From Flavobacterium psychrophilum (lineage in GTDB: Bacteria; Bacteroidota; Bacteroidia; Flavobacteriales; Flavobacteriaceae): a stretch of 6,733 bases of DNA. The notes under the pieces were generated by a model, which did no database searches, was not told where the DNA came from, and worked only from the letters and a program-made list of their open reading frames with translations. The translations under genes were made by a program, and so were the position numbers. Of the stretch, positions 1 through 6,179 are shown one piece after another; the stretch's first letter is position 1; each line of letters opens with the position of its first letter. The DNA lies in the NCBI GenBank assembly GCA_945907225.1, contig CAMDSN010000092.1, positions 1-6,733 on the forward strand, given 5' to 3'.

Positions 1-161
1 CGGCTTTGAAATTATTAGGAGTTCCTGTTCTTAATAAAGTGGGTGATGATTTTCATATTGAAATAGAAAATTGGTTGAATGGCACTATTCAATATCCAAA
101 AATTGAAGCAAATGACATTGCAAAAACATTACAGTTTTTGTTTGATACATATAATGATTAA
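1..161 (+). CDS. C-terminal end of an unrecognised protein (5' truncated by the window)
   Basis: An open frame enters from the left edge (first whole codon at base 3) and ends at TAA 159-161, giving 52 visible residues from ALKLLGVPVL to FLFDTYND. The tail has mixed hydrophobic and acidic residues, with no membrane segment, no cysteine and no T9SS-type sorting domain. It looks like the end of a soluble, probably cytoplasmic protein. I do not recognise the family, and 52 residues are too few for a function call. The frame is supported by being fully open and by stopping exactly at the left foot of the terminator hairpin shared with the convergent obg gene. Confidence 0.75.
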   Translation, partial: ALKLLGVPVLNKVGDDFHIEIENWLNGTIQYPKIEANDIAKTLQFLFDTYND

Positions 162-193
162 TTAAAAAGCCATCAATCGATGGCTTTTTAATT
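160..193. terminator. Bidirectional intrinsic terminator between convergent genes
   Basis: The arms at 160-174 and 179-193 form a perfect 15-bp inverted repeat around the 4-base loop AATC. The core is AAAAAGCCATC paired with GATGGCTTTTT, so either strand yields a GC-containing stem with an A-run on the 5' side and a U-run on the 3' side. The hairpin starts within the stop codon of the left-hand gene (159-161) and ends within the stop codon of obg (195-193). It should end transcription of both convergent genes. Confidence 0.9.
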
Positions 194-1227
194 TATAGGT
201 TATGGCTATTTTCAGGAACGTCGTCTTCCATATTTAGCATACTCCATAATTTGTCTTTCAACTCCGAAAGCCCTTGCTGTGCAACGGATGAAATGAACAT
301 ATAGGGCGTTCCTGCAAAATCTTTATCCAACTGGGTTTTCAACTCTGCCTTGAGTTCGTCGTCCAACATATCGCATTTTGAAATCACAACAAGGCGTTCT
401 TTATCCAACATTTCAGGGTTGTATTTTGTCAATTCATTTACCAAAATATCATATTCGTCTTTGATATTTGGGGTGTCAACGGGAACCAAAAACAGCAAAG
501 TGGAATTTCTTTCAATATGACGCAAAAAATAATGACCAAGACCTTTTCCCTCAGCAGCTCCCTCTATAATCCCTGGAATATCGGCCATGATAAAAGACTT
601 GAATTCACGATAGGCAACTATTCCTAAATTAGGTTTTAATGTTGTGAAAGGGTAATCGGCAATTTTTGGCTTGGCCGATGTTAAAACAGACAATAACGTG
701 GACTTTCCTGCATTAGGAAAACCAACTAAACCAACATCTGCCAAAACTTTCAACTCCAAGACAACATCCAATTCTTCCGGAGGCATCCCGGGTTGCGCAT
801 AACGAGGTGTTTGATTGGTAGAACTTCTAAAATTCCAGTTTCCTAATCCACCTTTTCCACCTTTGGCCAATATTCGTTCTTCGCCATTTTCGGTAATTTC
901 AAACAAGATTTCATCCGTTTCTTTGTCGCGAACTACAGTTCCCAGCGGTACTTCAATCGTAATATCCTCCCCGTCATGTCCTGTGCTTCTTGAACTTCCA
1001 CCATCACCTCCATGACCCGCTTTGACATGACGGGCAAACTTGAGATGAAACAACGTCCAAAGACCTTTATTACCTTTTAAAATTACATGTCCTCCACGAC
1101 CCCCATCTCCTCCATCTGGCCCCCCTTTTTCAATAAATTTTTCACGGTGTAAATGGGATGATCCTTTCCCTCCCTTTCCCGAAGAAACATATATTTTAAC
1201 ATAATCTACAAAGTTGCCTTCTGTCAT
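193..1227 (-). CDS. obg: Obg/CgtA family GTPase, ribosome assembly factor
   Basis: This is a 344-residue P-loop GTPase of the Obg family. Members bind the 50S ribosomal precursor and take part in late large-subunit assembly and stress control in the cytoplasm. Residues 1-158 form the glycine-rich Obg fold, with runs such as [12 protein letters not shown] at 35-46 and GHGGDGG at 71-77. The G domain follows: G1 GFPNAGKS at 169-176, G2 DYPFTT around 191-196, G3 DIPG at 216-219, G4 SKCD at 283-286 and a G5-like SSVAQQGL from 313. The tail is short and acidic, without the extra C-terminal OCT domain of some Firmicutes and Actinobacteria. The G4 box has Ser where NKxD has Asn, which I believe is common in this phylum. 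The start [14 protein letters not shown] gives the family's usual N-terminus. It is the last gene of the hpt-adk-obg series and ends at a shared terminator. Confidence 0.97.
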   Translation of the reverse strand: MTEGNFVDYVKIYVSSGKGGKGSSHLHREKFIEKGGPDGGDGGRGGHVILKGNKGLWTLFHLKFARHVKAGHGGDGGSSRSTGHDGEDITIEVPLGTVVRDKETDEILFEITENGEERILAKGGKGGLGNWNFRSSTNQTPRYAQPGMPPEELDVVLELKVLADVGLVGFPNAGKSTLLSVLTSAKPKIADYPFTTLKPNLGIVAYREFKSFIMADIPGIIEGAAEGKGLGHYFLRHIERNSTLLFLVPVDTPNIKDEYDILVNELTKYNPEMLDKERLVVISKCDMLDDELKAELKTQLDKDFAGTPYMFISSVAQQGLSELKDKLWSMLNMEDDVPENSHNL

Positions 1228-1422
1228 AGTAATTTTAGATTGTAGAATTTTAGATGTTTTGATTTAGCGTATCTAAAACTATTATTCGCGCTTAATTTTA
1301 TTGTAACTTATTAAAAAGAATTGGTTGTTATTCTATTGTTAAAATGAAGTACAACTTAAAAAAAGTAACACATTTTTCTTTTTTAGGAATTCAAAATAGC
1401 TAGGCCATTATTTAATAATCTA
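1228..1422. other. 195-bp obg-adk intergenic region
   Basis: This gap is long for two genes that would otherwise look like one operon. It holds the 15-bp direct repeat listed separately at 1231-1260 and otherwise AT-rich sequence. I found no convincing terminator after adk and no full match to TAnnTTTG for obg on the minus strand. The nearest candidate reads TACTTTTT, but its upstream TTG is 24 bases away. A 19-codon plus-strand frame at 1344-1403 has no support as a gene. Confidence 0.5.
1231..1260. repeat. Two-copy 15-bp direct repeat just upstream of obg
   Basis: Two adjacent 15-base units share AATTTTAGAT exactly (1231-1240 and 1246-1255) and then diverge. They lie 3 to 33 bases upstream of the obg start, so they occupy its 5' leader. 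On the minus strand the first unit contains ACAATCTAAAAT, a 12-base word also present in the heptad array inside purK at 6599-6610. This suggests that both belong to one dispersed repeat family. Confidence 0.65.
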
Positions 1423-1995
1423 TTATAAACTATCAAAAACCTTTTCTAATCTTTCGGTTACTTCCTGAATAGTTCCTATTCCGTCAACTTTATGAAATTT
1501 ACCTTGAGCTTCGTAGAAATTCATTAAAGGCAACGTTTTTAGATTGTATTCATCATACCGATTTCTAATTTTTGCTTCATCTTGATCATCAGGACGCCCT
1601 GATGTTTTACCTCGCTCTAATAACCTCTGAATTAATATTGTGTCATCAGCTTCTAAAGCAACAGTTGCTGTAATGTTTTGATTTTTTGATTCCAAAAAGG
1701 AATCCAAAGCTGCTGCTTGTGCTAAAGTTCTTGGAAAACCATCAAATAAAAACCCCGCTGATTGTGGATTTTTGTCTACTTCACTTTGCAACATTTGAAT
1801 TGTTAGTTCGTCGGGTACTAAATCGCCATTATCCATGTAGGTTTTGGCTAATGCTCCTAAATCGGTATTATTTTTAATATTATATCTAAATATATCACCT
1901 GTTGAAAGATGAGTTAGATTGTATTTTTCTTTTAAAAATTCAGCTTGAGTGCCTTTTCCCGCGCCAGGTTTTCCGAAAAGAACGATGTTAATCAT
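1423..1995 (-). CDS. adk: Adenylate kinase (short form)
   Basis: The 190-residue protein catalyses ATP + AMP to 2 ADP in the cytoplasm and balances the adenylate pool. Visible motifs are the P-loop GKPGAGKGT at 8-16, the AMP-binding STGD at 31-34 with Arg37, DGFPRT at 85-90 with its conserved Arg89, and a LID region starting at ERGKTSGRPDD (127-137), followed by the arginines of IRNRYDEY at 143-150. The LID is the short type with no zinc-binding cysteines, which accounts for a length of 190 rather than about 214 residues in E. coli. The start follows the A/T-rich leader TTTAATAA, normal for this phylum, and puts the P-loop at the usual distance from Met1. It lies 86 bp downstream of hpt on the same strand, so the two purine enzymes may be co-transcribed. 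Confidence 0.97.
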   Translation of the reverse strand: MINIVLFGKPGAGKGTQAEFLKEKYNLTHLSTGDIFRYNIKNNTDLGALAKTYMDNGDLVPDELTIQMLQSEVDKNPQSAGFLFDGFPRTLAQAAALDSFLESKNQNITATVALEADDTILIQRLLERGKTSGRPDDQDEAKIRNRYDEYNLKTLPLMNFYEAQGKFHKVDGIGTIQEVTERLEKVFDSL

Positions 1996-2029
1996 TTATT
2001 AAATTAATTTAAAGATTTAAAAATTGAAG

Positions 2030-2070
2030 GATTCAAAAGACTTTTTTTTTAAAATTTTAATCTTTGAATC
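2030..2070. repeat. Imperfect inverted repeat between hpt and adk
   Basis: GATTCAAAAGA at 2030-2040 pairs with TCTTTGAATC at 2061-2070, with one bulged base and a 20-base loop that includes nine Ts (2042-2050). On the hpt-adk transcript this is a weak AU-rich stem about 12 bases after the hpt stop. It is followed by a C-containing tract, not a clean U-run, so it is a poor terminator. It could be a processing or attenuation hairpin, or the remains of two inverted copies of a low-complexity repeat. Confidence 0.45.
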
Positions 2071-2081
2071 TTATAATTATT

Positions 2082-2612
2082 CTATTGTGCTAATTGATAT
2101 ACGTCGGCCAAATTTCTTCCTAATCCATCATAATCTAAACCGTAACCAACGATAAATTTATTTGGAATTCGAATTCCTACATAATCAATTTTGATATCTT
2201 TTTTATACGCTTCGGGCTTAAAAAATAACGTGGCTATTTTTAAATGTTTCACTTTTTTTTGCTTAAAAATGGCTTTCAACTCTTCGACTGTTTTTCCCGT
2301 ATCTACAATATCTTCTACTATAACTACTGTTCGCCCTTCAAGATCTTGATTTAAGCCTATTAAGTGTTTTACTTCATTTGTAGAAGTGGTTCCTTCGTAG
2401 GAAGCCATTTTCACAAAACTGACTTCACACATGCCGCGATACTGCTTCATTAAATCAGACAAGACCATGAAAGAACCGTTCAAAACACCAATAAAAACTG
2501 GCACTACATCAAAAAAATCATCATCCATTTGTTTAGCCATATTCTTGATTGCAAAATCAATTTCATCAGAAGAAATAAATGGCTCAAAAGTTTTGTCGTG
2601 AAGGTGTATCAT
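2082..2612 (-). CDS. hpt: Hypoxanthine (guanine) phosphoribosyltransferase
   Basis: This type I phosphoribosyltransferase of 176 residues salvages hypoxanthine, and often guanine, with PRPP to give IMP or GMP in the cytoplasm. Family features are LNGSFM at 44-49, the flexible-loop SYEGTTST at 71-78, the PRPP-binding motif VVIVEDIVDTGKT at 96-108 with acidic Glu100 and Asp101, the base-contacting region around FKPEAY (131-136), and IPNKFIVGYGLDYDGLGRN at 149-167. The frame stays open for 51 more codons upstream, but that stretch is rich in Lys, Asn, Tyr and Phe, matches nothing in the family and would overlap the start of the divergent gene. I therefore place the start at 2612 (MIHLHDKTFEPFIS), which gives the normal length. 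It is first in the hpt-adk-obg series and divergent from the DUF1800 gene. Confidence 0.95.
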   Translation of the reverse strand: MIHLHDKTFEPFISSDEIDFAIKNMAKQMDDDFFDVVPVFIGVLNGSFMVLSDLMKQYRGMCEVSFVKMASYEGTTSTNEVKHLIGLNQDLEGRTVVIVEDIVDTGKTVEELKAIFKQKKVKHLKIATLFFKPEAYKKDIKIDYVGIRIPNKFIVGYGLDYDGLGRNLADVYQLAQ

Positions 2613-2677
2613 TTGTGGATGCTTATAAAAATAAAGTTGCGAAATTACGAAGTAATAACTATTTAGTACTAAGTATT

Positions 2678-2709
2678 TTGACTTTTTTATAAAATTACAA
2701 TTATATTTG
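2678..2709 (+). promoter_or_regulatory. Predicted promoter of the DUF1800-DUF1501 pair
   Basis: TATATTTG at 2702-2709 is an exact match to the Bacteroidota -7 element TAnnTTTG. A TTTTG run ending at 2680 supplies the -33 element TTG (2678-2680), leaving a 21-base spacer within the known 17-23 range. Transcription should begin around 2714-2717, giving a leader of about 40 bases. The leader includes TAAAA at 2741-2745, ten bases before the ATG, which fits ribosome binding in flavobacteria. Confidence 0.6.
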
Positions 2710-2726
2710 TTTACGTTTTTAAAATA

Positions 2727-2738
2727 TATAAGCTTATA
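2727..2738. repeat. 12-bp perfect palindrome in the DUF1800 leader
   Basis: TATAAGCTTATA is a perfect palindrome between the predicted transcription start and the DUF1800 ATG. Its place just downstream of the promoter would suit a repressor site. In such AT-rich DNA a palindrome of this length can arise by chance, so the regulatory role is a guess. Confidence 0.3.
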
Positions 2739-2755
2739 AATAAAACTATTTATAC

Positions 2756-4393
2756 ATGGCATCACTAAATCAAAATACAGCTATTCTTGGAAACAAAAAT
2801 GCAAAACATTTATTGAGGCGAGCTACTTTTAAATATAACAAAAATTTAATCAATCAATTTTCTGCATTAACACCACAACAAGCCTTAGATTTATTGACTG
2901 CAAACAACCCATTAACACTGGATTTGCCATTTGATCCCAACGGAGATGGTTATTGGACAGAGTCTACTGCATTATCCTCTACATTTAATGGACAAGCACG
3001 AAAAGTAATATATGTTAGCGGTTGGTGGTGGTATAATGCTATAAACGATGCAACTTTAAAATACAAGCTAACTCATTTTCTTTCTACCCGTTTTACAGTT
3101 GAAAAAGGAAATTCTACGGGTACTTCAACTGATTTTTATGATTATATCAGGTTGCTTTTGTTCTACTCCTATGGAAATTACAAAACTTTAGCAAAGAAAA
3201 TGACCCTTTGTAATTCGATGCTTCTATATTTAAATAACAACTCAAATAACGCTAATTCACCCAATGAAAATTACGCTCGTGAATTTTTAGAGTTATTTAC
3301 AATAGGTAAAGGAGAACAAATAGCTCCAGGAGATTATACCAACTACACCGAAGCTGATATTGTTCAAACAGCTAAAGTTTTAACAGGATTTAAACGAAAA
3401 GCTGACCGAACAATTATTGACGCAACAACCGGAATTCCAAAAGGACAAAATAGTATTGGGCAACATAATACCGGAACAAAAAATTTTAGTGCTGCTTTTT
3501 CAAATACCATAATAAACGGAGCCGCTGATGCAGCTTCAATGGATATTGAACTCGACACTTATGTGGATATGGTCTTTAATCAAATGGCTACCGCTAAGAA
3601 TATCTGCAGAAAAATGTATATCTATTTTGTGAAAGGTGCCATAACTCAAGGAGTAGAAACCGATATCATTACACCTCTTGCACAAGATTTATATAGTAAC
3701 GGCTACGAGATACTTCCGGTTTTGAGAAGGTTATTAGAAAGTCAACATTTTTATGATATGGATGATTCCAATGCTATTGATGAAACTATTGGAGCAATTA
3801 TTAAATCTCCTCTGCAACAAATCTCAGAAATTTGCACCTATTTGCAAGCAACAATTCCAGATCCGACACTAAATGCAACATTCTTTTACGACACTTTTTA
3901 TAGAAATTTCGTCCATGACACTTATTTTTTAGGAAGCAACATGCCTTTATTTGGTCCCGATAATGTGGCTGGACATCTTGCTTATTATCAAGACCCATCT
4001 TATGACAAAAATTGGATTTCATCTTCTACACTAATTGCAAGATATCGCATGGGAGAATCTTTATTAGATGGCTTCAACAGAATTCGTGGAAATAATAACA
4101 TAGCCGGAAAAATTTATATTTCAGATGTAATAAAAAATGGTGGTTTAATTTCGGATGCTTCTGATCCATTTGTTTTAACAACTGAATTATGTAATGCGCT
4201 ATTTGGACAAGAACCTGATGTTGACAGAATAAATTATTTTATGAATTCTTTTTTACTTCAGGGATTAGCAGACTATTACTGGACAGGTGCCTGGAACACT
4301 TTTGTCTCATCAAATACTAATGCTGTTGTAGAGCCTCGTCTGAAATTATTGTTAACCAAAATCTTAAGTGCTCCAGAATCTCAAGTTTTTTAA
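2756..4393 (+). CDS. DUF1800 family protein
   Basis: This 545-residue protein shows the DUF1800 hallmarks in order: HLLRRATF at 18-25, SPNENYAREFLELFTIG at 168-184, YTEADIVQTAKVLTGF at 197-212, ICRKMYIYFV at 283-292, NMPLFGPDNVAGH at 395-407 and the closing PRLKLLLTKILSAPESQ at 527-543. The molecular function of the family is unknown to me; its genes very often sit beside DUF1501 genes, as here. No signal peptide, lipobox, membrane segment or T9SS tail is visible. The start cannot move upstream because an in-frame TAA at 2741-2743 closes the frame. It therefore appears cytoplasmic unless exported by piggybacking or a non-classical route. An Asn-rich patch at 160-170 lies just before the NENYARE motif. 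The gene has its own predicted promoter and is followed after 11 bp by its DUF1501 partner, so the two are very probably co-transcribed. Confidence 0.93.
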   Translation: MASLNQNTAILGNKNAKHLLRRATFKYNKNLINQFSALTPQQALDLLTANNPLTLDLPFDPNGDGYWTESTALSSTFNGQARKVIYVSGWWWYNAINDATLKYKLTHFLSTRFTVEKGNSTGTSTDFYDYIRLLLFYSYGNYKTLAKKMTLCNSMLLYLNNNSNNANSPNENYAREFLELFTIGKGEQIAPGDYTNYTEADIVQTAKVLTGFKRKADRTIIDATTGIPKGQNSIGQHNTGTKNFSAAFSNTIINGAADAASMDIELDTYVDMVFNQMATAKNICRKMYIYFVKGAITQGVETDIITPLAQDLYSNGYEILPVLRRLLESQHFYDMDDSNAIDETIGAIIKSPLQQISEICTYLQATIPDPTLNATFFYDTFYRNFVHDTYFLGSNMPLFGPDNVAGHLAYYQDPSYDKNWISSSTLIARYRMGESLLDGFNRIRGNNNIAGKIYISDVIKNGGLISDASDPFVLTTELCNALFGQEPDVDRINYFMNSFLLQGLADYYWTGAWNTFVSSNTNAVVEPRLKLLLTKILSAPESQVF

Positions 4394-4404
4394 CAACAAG
4401 CCTA

Positions 4405-6042
4405 ATGAAAAGAAGAAACTTTATAAAATTAACTTCAACAGCAAGTGCATTAAGTCTTTTACCGACTGAGGTTTTTGCATTGTTCAATTCAGCCGGATTG
4501 AAAACATGCCCCAATGTAAACGCTAAAAAAATTGTGTTAATTCAACTTTCTGGTGCTAATGATGGATTGAATACTGTTGTGCCTATTAATCAATACGACA
4601 CTTATGCCGCTTTGCGACCAAACATAAAATTAAATAACGTAGGAGGAAGTAACGGAATAATTAATTTAGACTCTACTCTTCCGATTGAAAACCAAGTTGG
4701 GCTTCACCCGTCTCTGACAGGTTTTAAAAACTTATATGACAACGGTTTGATGCGTTTAATTCAAGGTGTTGGTTACCCAGTACAAGATAAATCACATTTC
4801 AAATCAACCGATTTGTGGTTAACTGGTGGTGATGGAACTCCGGCAAATAACGTTTTGGAAAGTGGTTGGGTTGGTCGTTTTTTAGAAAATTATTTTGCCA
4901 ATTTTTTAACTGCCAATTTCCCTCTTGGAATTCAATTAGGTAGTAGTGAAAACTCTTTAGGATTTCACGGCGAAGTAGAACACGGCATGTCATTGAATAT
5001 TAACGGTCAAGATCCAACAGGGTTTTACTCAATAGTAAATGGGTTGGGTGGAATTGCTCCCACAACAATACCAAATTCTGAATATGGTGATTTAATTCAA
5101 TATATTCTAAATAATGACACTTCAACCAATACATATGCTCAAACTATTTCAGCAGCCTTTAGTGCTGGTTCAAATTCTGTAACCTATCCAAATACTAGTT
5201 TATCTAATCAGTTAAAAAGTGTTGCGAAATTTATTTCCGGTGGGTTAGAAACTAAAGTTTATTTGGTAAAAATTGGTGGTTTTGACACGCATAACTTACA
5301 AGTGGCATCAAATACTACATCTCATACTGGAAACCATGCCGATTTATTAACCCAAGTTTCTGAAGCTGTAACCAATTTCATAACCGATTTAAATAATCAA
5401 AATATTGGTGATGATGTGCTTGCTGTAACTTTTTCAGAATTTGGCAGAAAAGCTGGTGAAAATGGTAATCTAGGTACCGATCATGGCGAGATTGCACCCA
5501 TGTTTGTTTTTGGAAGTTCATTAAATGCTGGGATATCAGGTACAAATATTAATTTGAGCGAGGCGATTGCTGGAAATAATTTTCAAGTACAAACGGTACA
5601 ACACGATTACAGAAGAGTATTTAGCACAATTCTCCAAGATTGGTTTGGTGTCAGTAATCCAACTTTAGATTTAACTTTTTATGATCATACGAACAATATC
5701 GGGTTTACTGGAAATAAAATTAATAGCTTAATTAACTCTCAAAACAGTGTTCCTCCATCCTGTTATAATGATGTTTTATTAAGTACCGAGTCATTTAACT
5801 TTACTAACGACCTTATAGTTTATCCAAACCCAAGCGCAGATACAGTTACTGTAAGCTCAACTTCAACCATTAATGACATTTCTATTTTCACCATTGATGG
5901 CAAACTAATTGGTGTATATAGAAATCCGTTAACAAGTAATACTTTCATAATTAACGTCCAAAATCTATCTATTGGATTATATAGTTTTAAAATAAATACC
6001 GTTAATGGCAGCATCAGTAAAAAAGTTGTTATTAGAAGATAA
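4405..6042 (+). CDS. DUF1501 family protein with T9SS C-terminal sorting domain
   Basis: This 545-residue protein begins with a Tat-like signal: KRRNFIK at 2-8, a hydrophobic stretch to about residue 19 and a likely cleavage site near VFA (23-25). The DUF1501 core (about 40-440) belongs to the alkaline phosphatase/sulfatase-like superfamily. It shows SGANDGLNTVVP at 49-60, GGFDTHN at 291-297, TFSEFGRK at 342-349, GTDHG at 357-361 and DYRRV at 401-405. Asp53, Asp294, His296, Asp359 and His360 are plausible metal ligands by analogy. Substrate and reaction are unknown. From about 465 the tail is a type A T9SS sorting domain: IVYPNPSADTVTVS, the repeated beta-strand pattern with IFTIDGK and LSIGLYSFKI, ending KKVVIRR. 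The domain predicts export across the outer membrane and surface attachment or release. It lies 11 bp after the DUF1800 gene with no A-rich ribosome site, which suggests translational coupling. No terminator follows. Confidence 0.94.
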   Translation: MKRRNFIKLTSTASALSLLPTEVFALFNSAGLKTCPNVNAKKIVLIQLSGANDGLNTVVPINQYDTYAALRPNIKLNNVGGSNGIINLDSTLPIENQVGLHPSLTGFKNLYDNGLMRLIQGVGYPVQDKSHFKSTDLWLTGGDGTPANNVLESGWVGRFLENYFANFLTANFPLGIQLGSSENSLGFHGEVEHGMSLNINGQDPTGFYSIVNGLGGIAPTTIPNSEYGDLIQYILNNDTSTNTYAQTISAAFSAGSNSVTYPNTSLSNQLKSVAKFISGGLETKVYLVKIGGFDTHNLQVASNTTSHTGNHADLLTQVSEAVTNFITDLNNQNIGDDVLAVTFSEFGRKAGENGNLGTDHGEIAPMFVFGSSLNAGISGTNINLSEAIAGNNFQVQTVQHDYRRVFSTILQDWFGVSNPTLDLTFYDHTNNIGFTGNKINSLINSQNSVPPSCYNDVLLSTESFNFTNDLIVYPNPSADTVTVSSTSTINDISIFTIDGKLIGVYRNPLTSNTFIINVQNLSIGLYSFKINTVNGSISKKVVIRR

Positions 6043-6116
6043 ACTTTTCTACAAATGAATTCTGAATTTCAAATCTGTTTGCTGTAAAAGATATTTTAAG
6101 AAAAATCAATAACTAA

Positions 6117-6144
6117 AATTATCAATTATCAATTGTCCATTATC
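6117..6144 (+). repeat. Intergenic heptad repeat array, consensus AATTATC
   Basis: Four consecutive 7-base units run from 6117 to 6144. The first two are AATTATC, the third is AATTGTC and the fourth CATTATC; AATTGAA follows in phase at 6145-6151. The array fills part of the 137-bp gap between the DUF1501 gene and purK. The third unit contains the TTG that serves as the predicted -33 element of purK. The rest of the gap (6043-6116) is AT-rich, with no hairpin or gene that I can support. Confidence 0.8.
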
Positions 6145-6162
6145 AATTGAATAGTATCTTTG
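6133..6162 (+). promoter_or_regulatory. Predicted purK promoter
   Basis: TATCTTTG at 6155-6162 matches TAnnTTTG exactly. The TTG at 6133-6135 lies 19 bases upstream, in the middle of the accepted spacing. Transcription should start around 6167-6170, leaving a leader of only about 10-13 bases before the ATG at 6180. No Shine-Dalgarno-like site is present. The site makes purK transcription independent of the upstream cassette. Confidence 0.75.
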
Positions 6163-6179
6163 TCCAAACACAACTACGA

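Noticed and set aside
815..1015. 66-codon plus-strand frame opposite obg
   Set aside because: It is the mirror of the glycine-rich Obg fold (hence a Pro/Ser-rich peptide), with no family resemblance and no ribosome site.
1344..1403. 19-codon plus-strand frame in the obg-adk gap
   Set aside because: It is too short, has no TAnnTTTG promoter upstream, and its composition matches the surrounding non-coding DNA.
1391..1420. Possible adk terminator hairpin
   Set aside because: Only five A-T pairs around a ten-base loop can form, with no GC-rich stem and no clean U-run after it.
2698..2705. Minus-strand TATAATTG as an hpt promoter
   Set aside because: It differs from TAnnTTTG at a key T and no TTG lies at the required distance on the minus strand, so I could not support it. 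It also overlaps the better plus-strand -7 element.
2613..2765. 51-codon N-terminal extension of hpt
   Set aside because: The added residues are dominated by Lys, Asn, Tyr, Phe and Ile from AT-rich non-coding DNA. They would overlap the start of the divergent DUF1800 gene and cover its promoter, and the family length is already met from 2612.
3364..4022. Minus-strand frames opposite the DUF1800 gene
   Set aside because: They lie wholly inside a gene with clear family motifs, have no promoter or leader, and encode low-complexity peptides.
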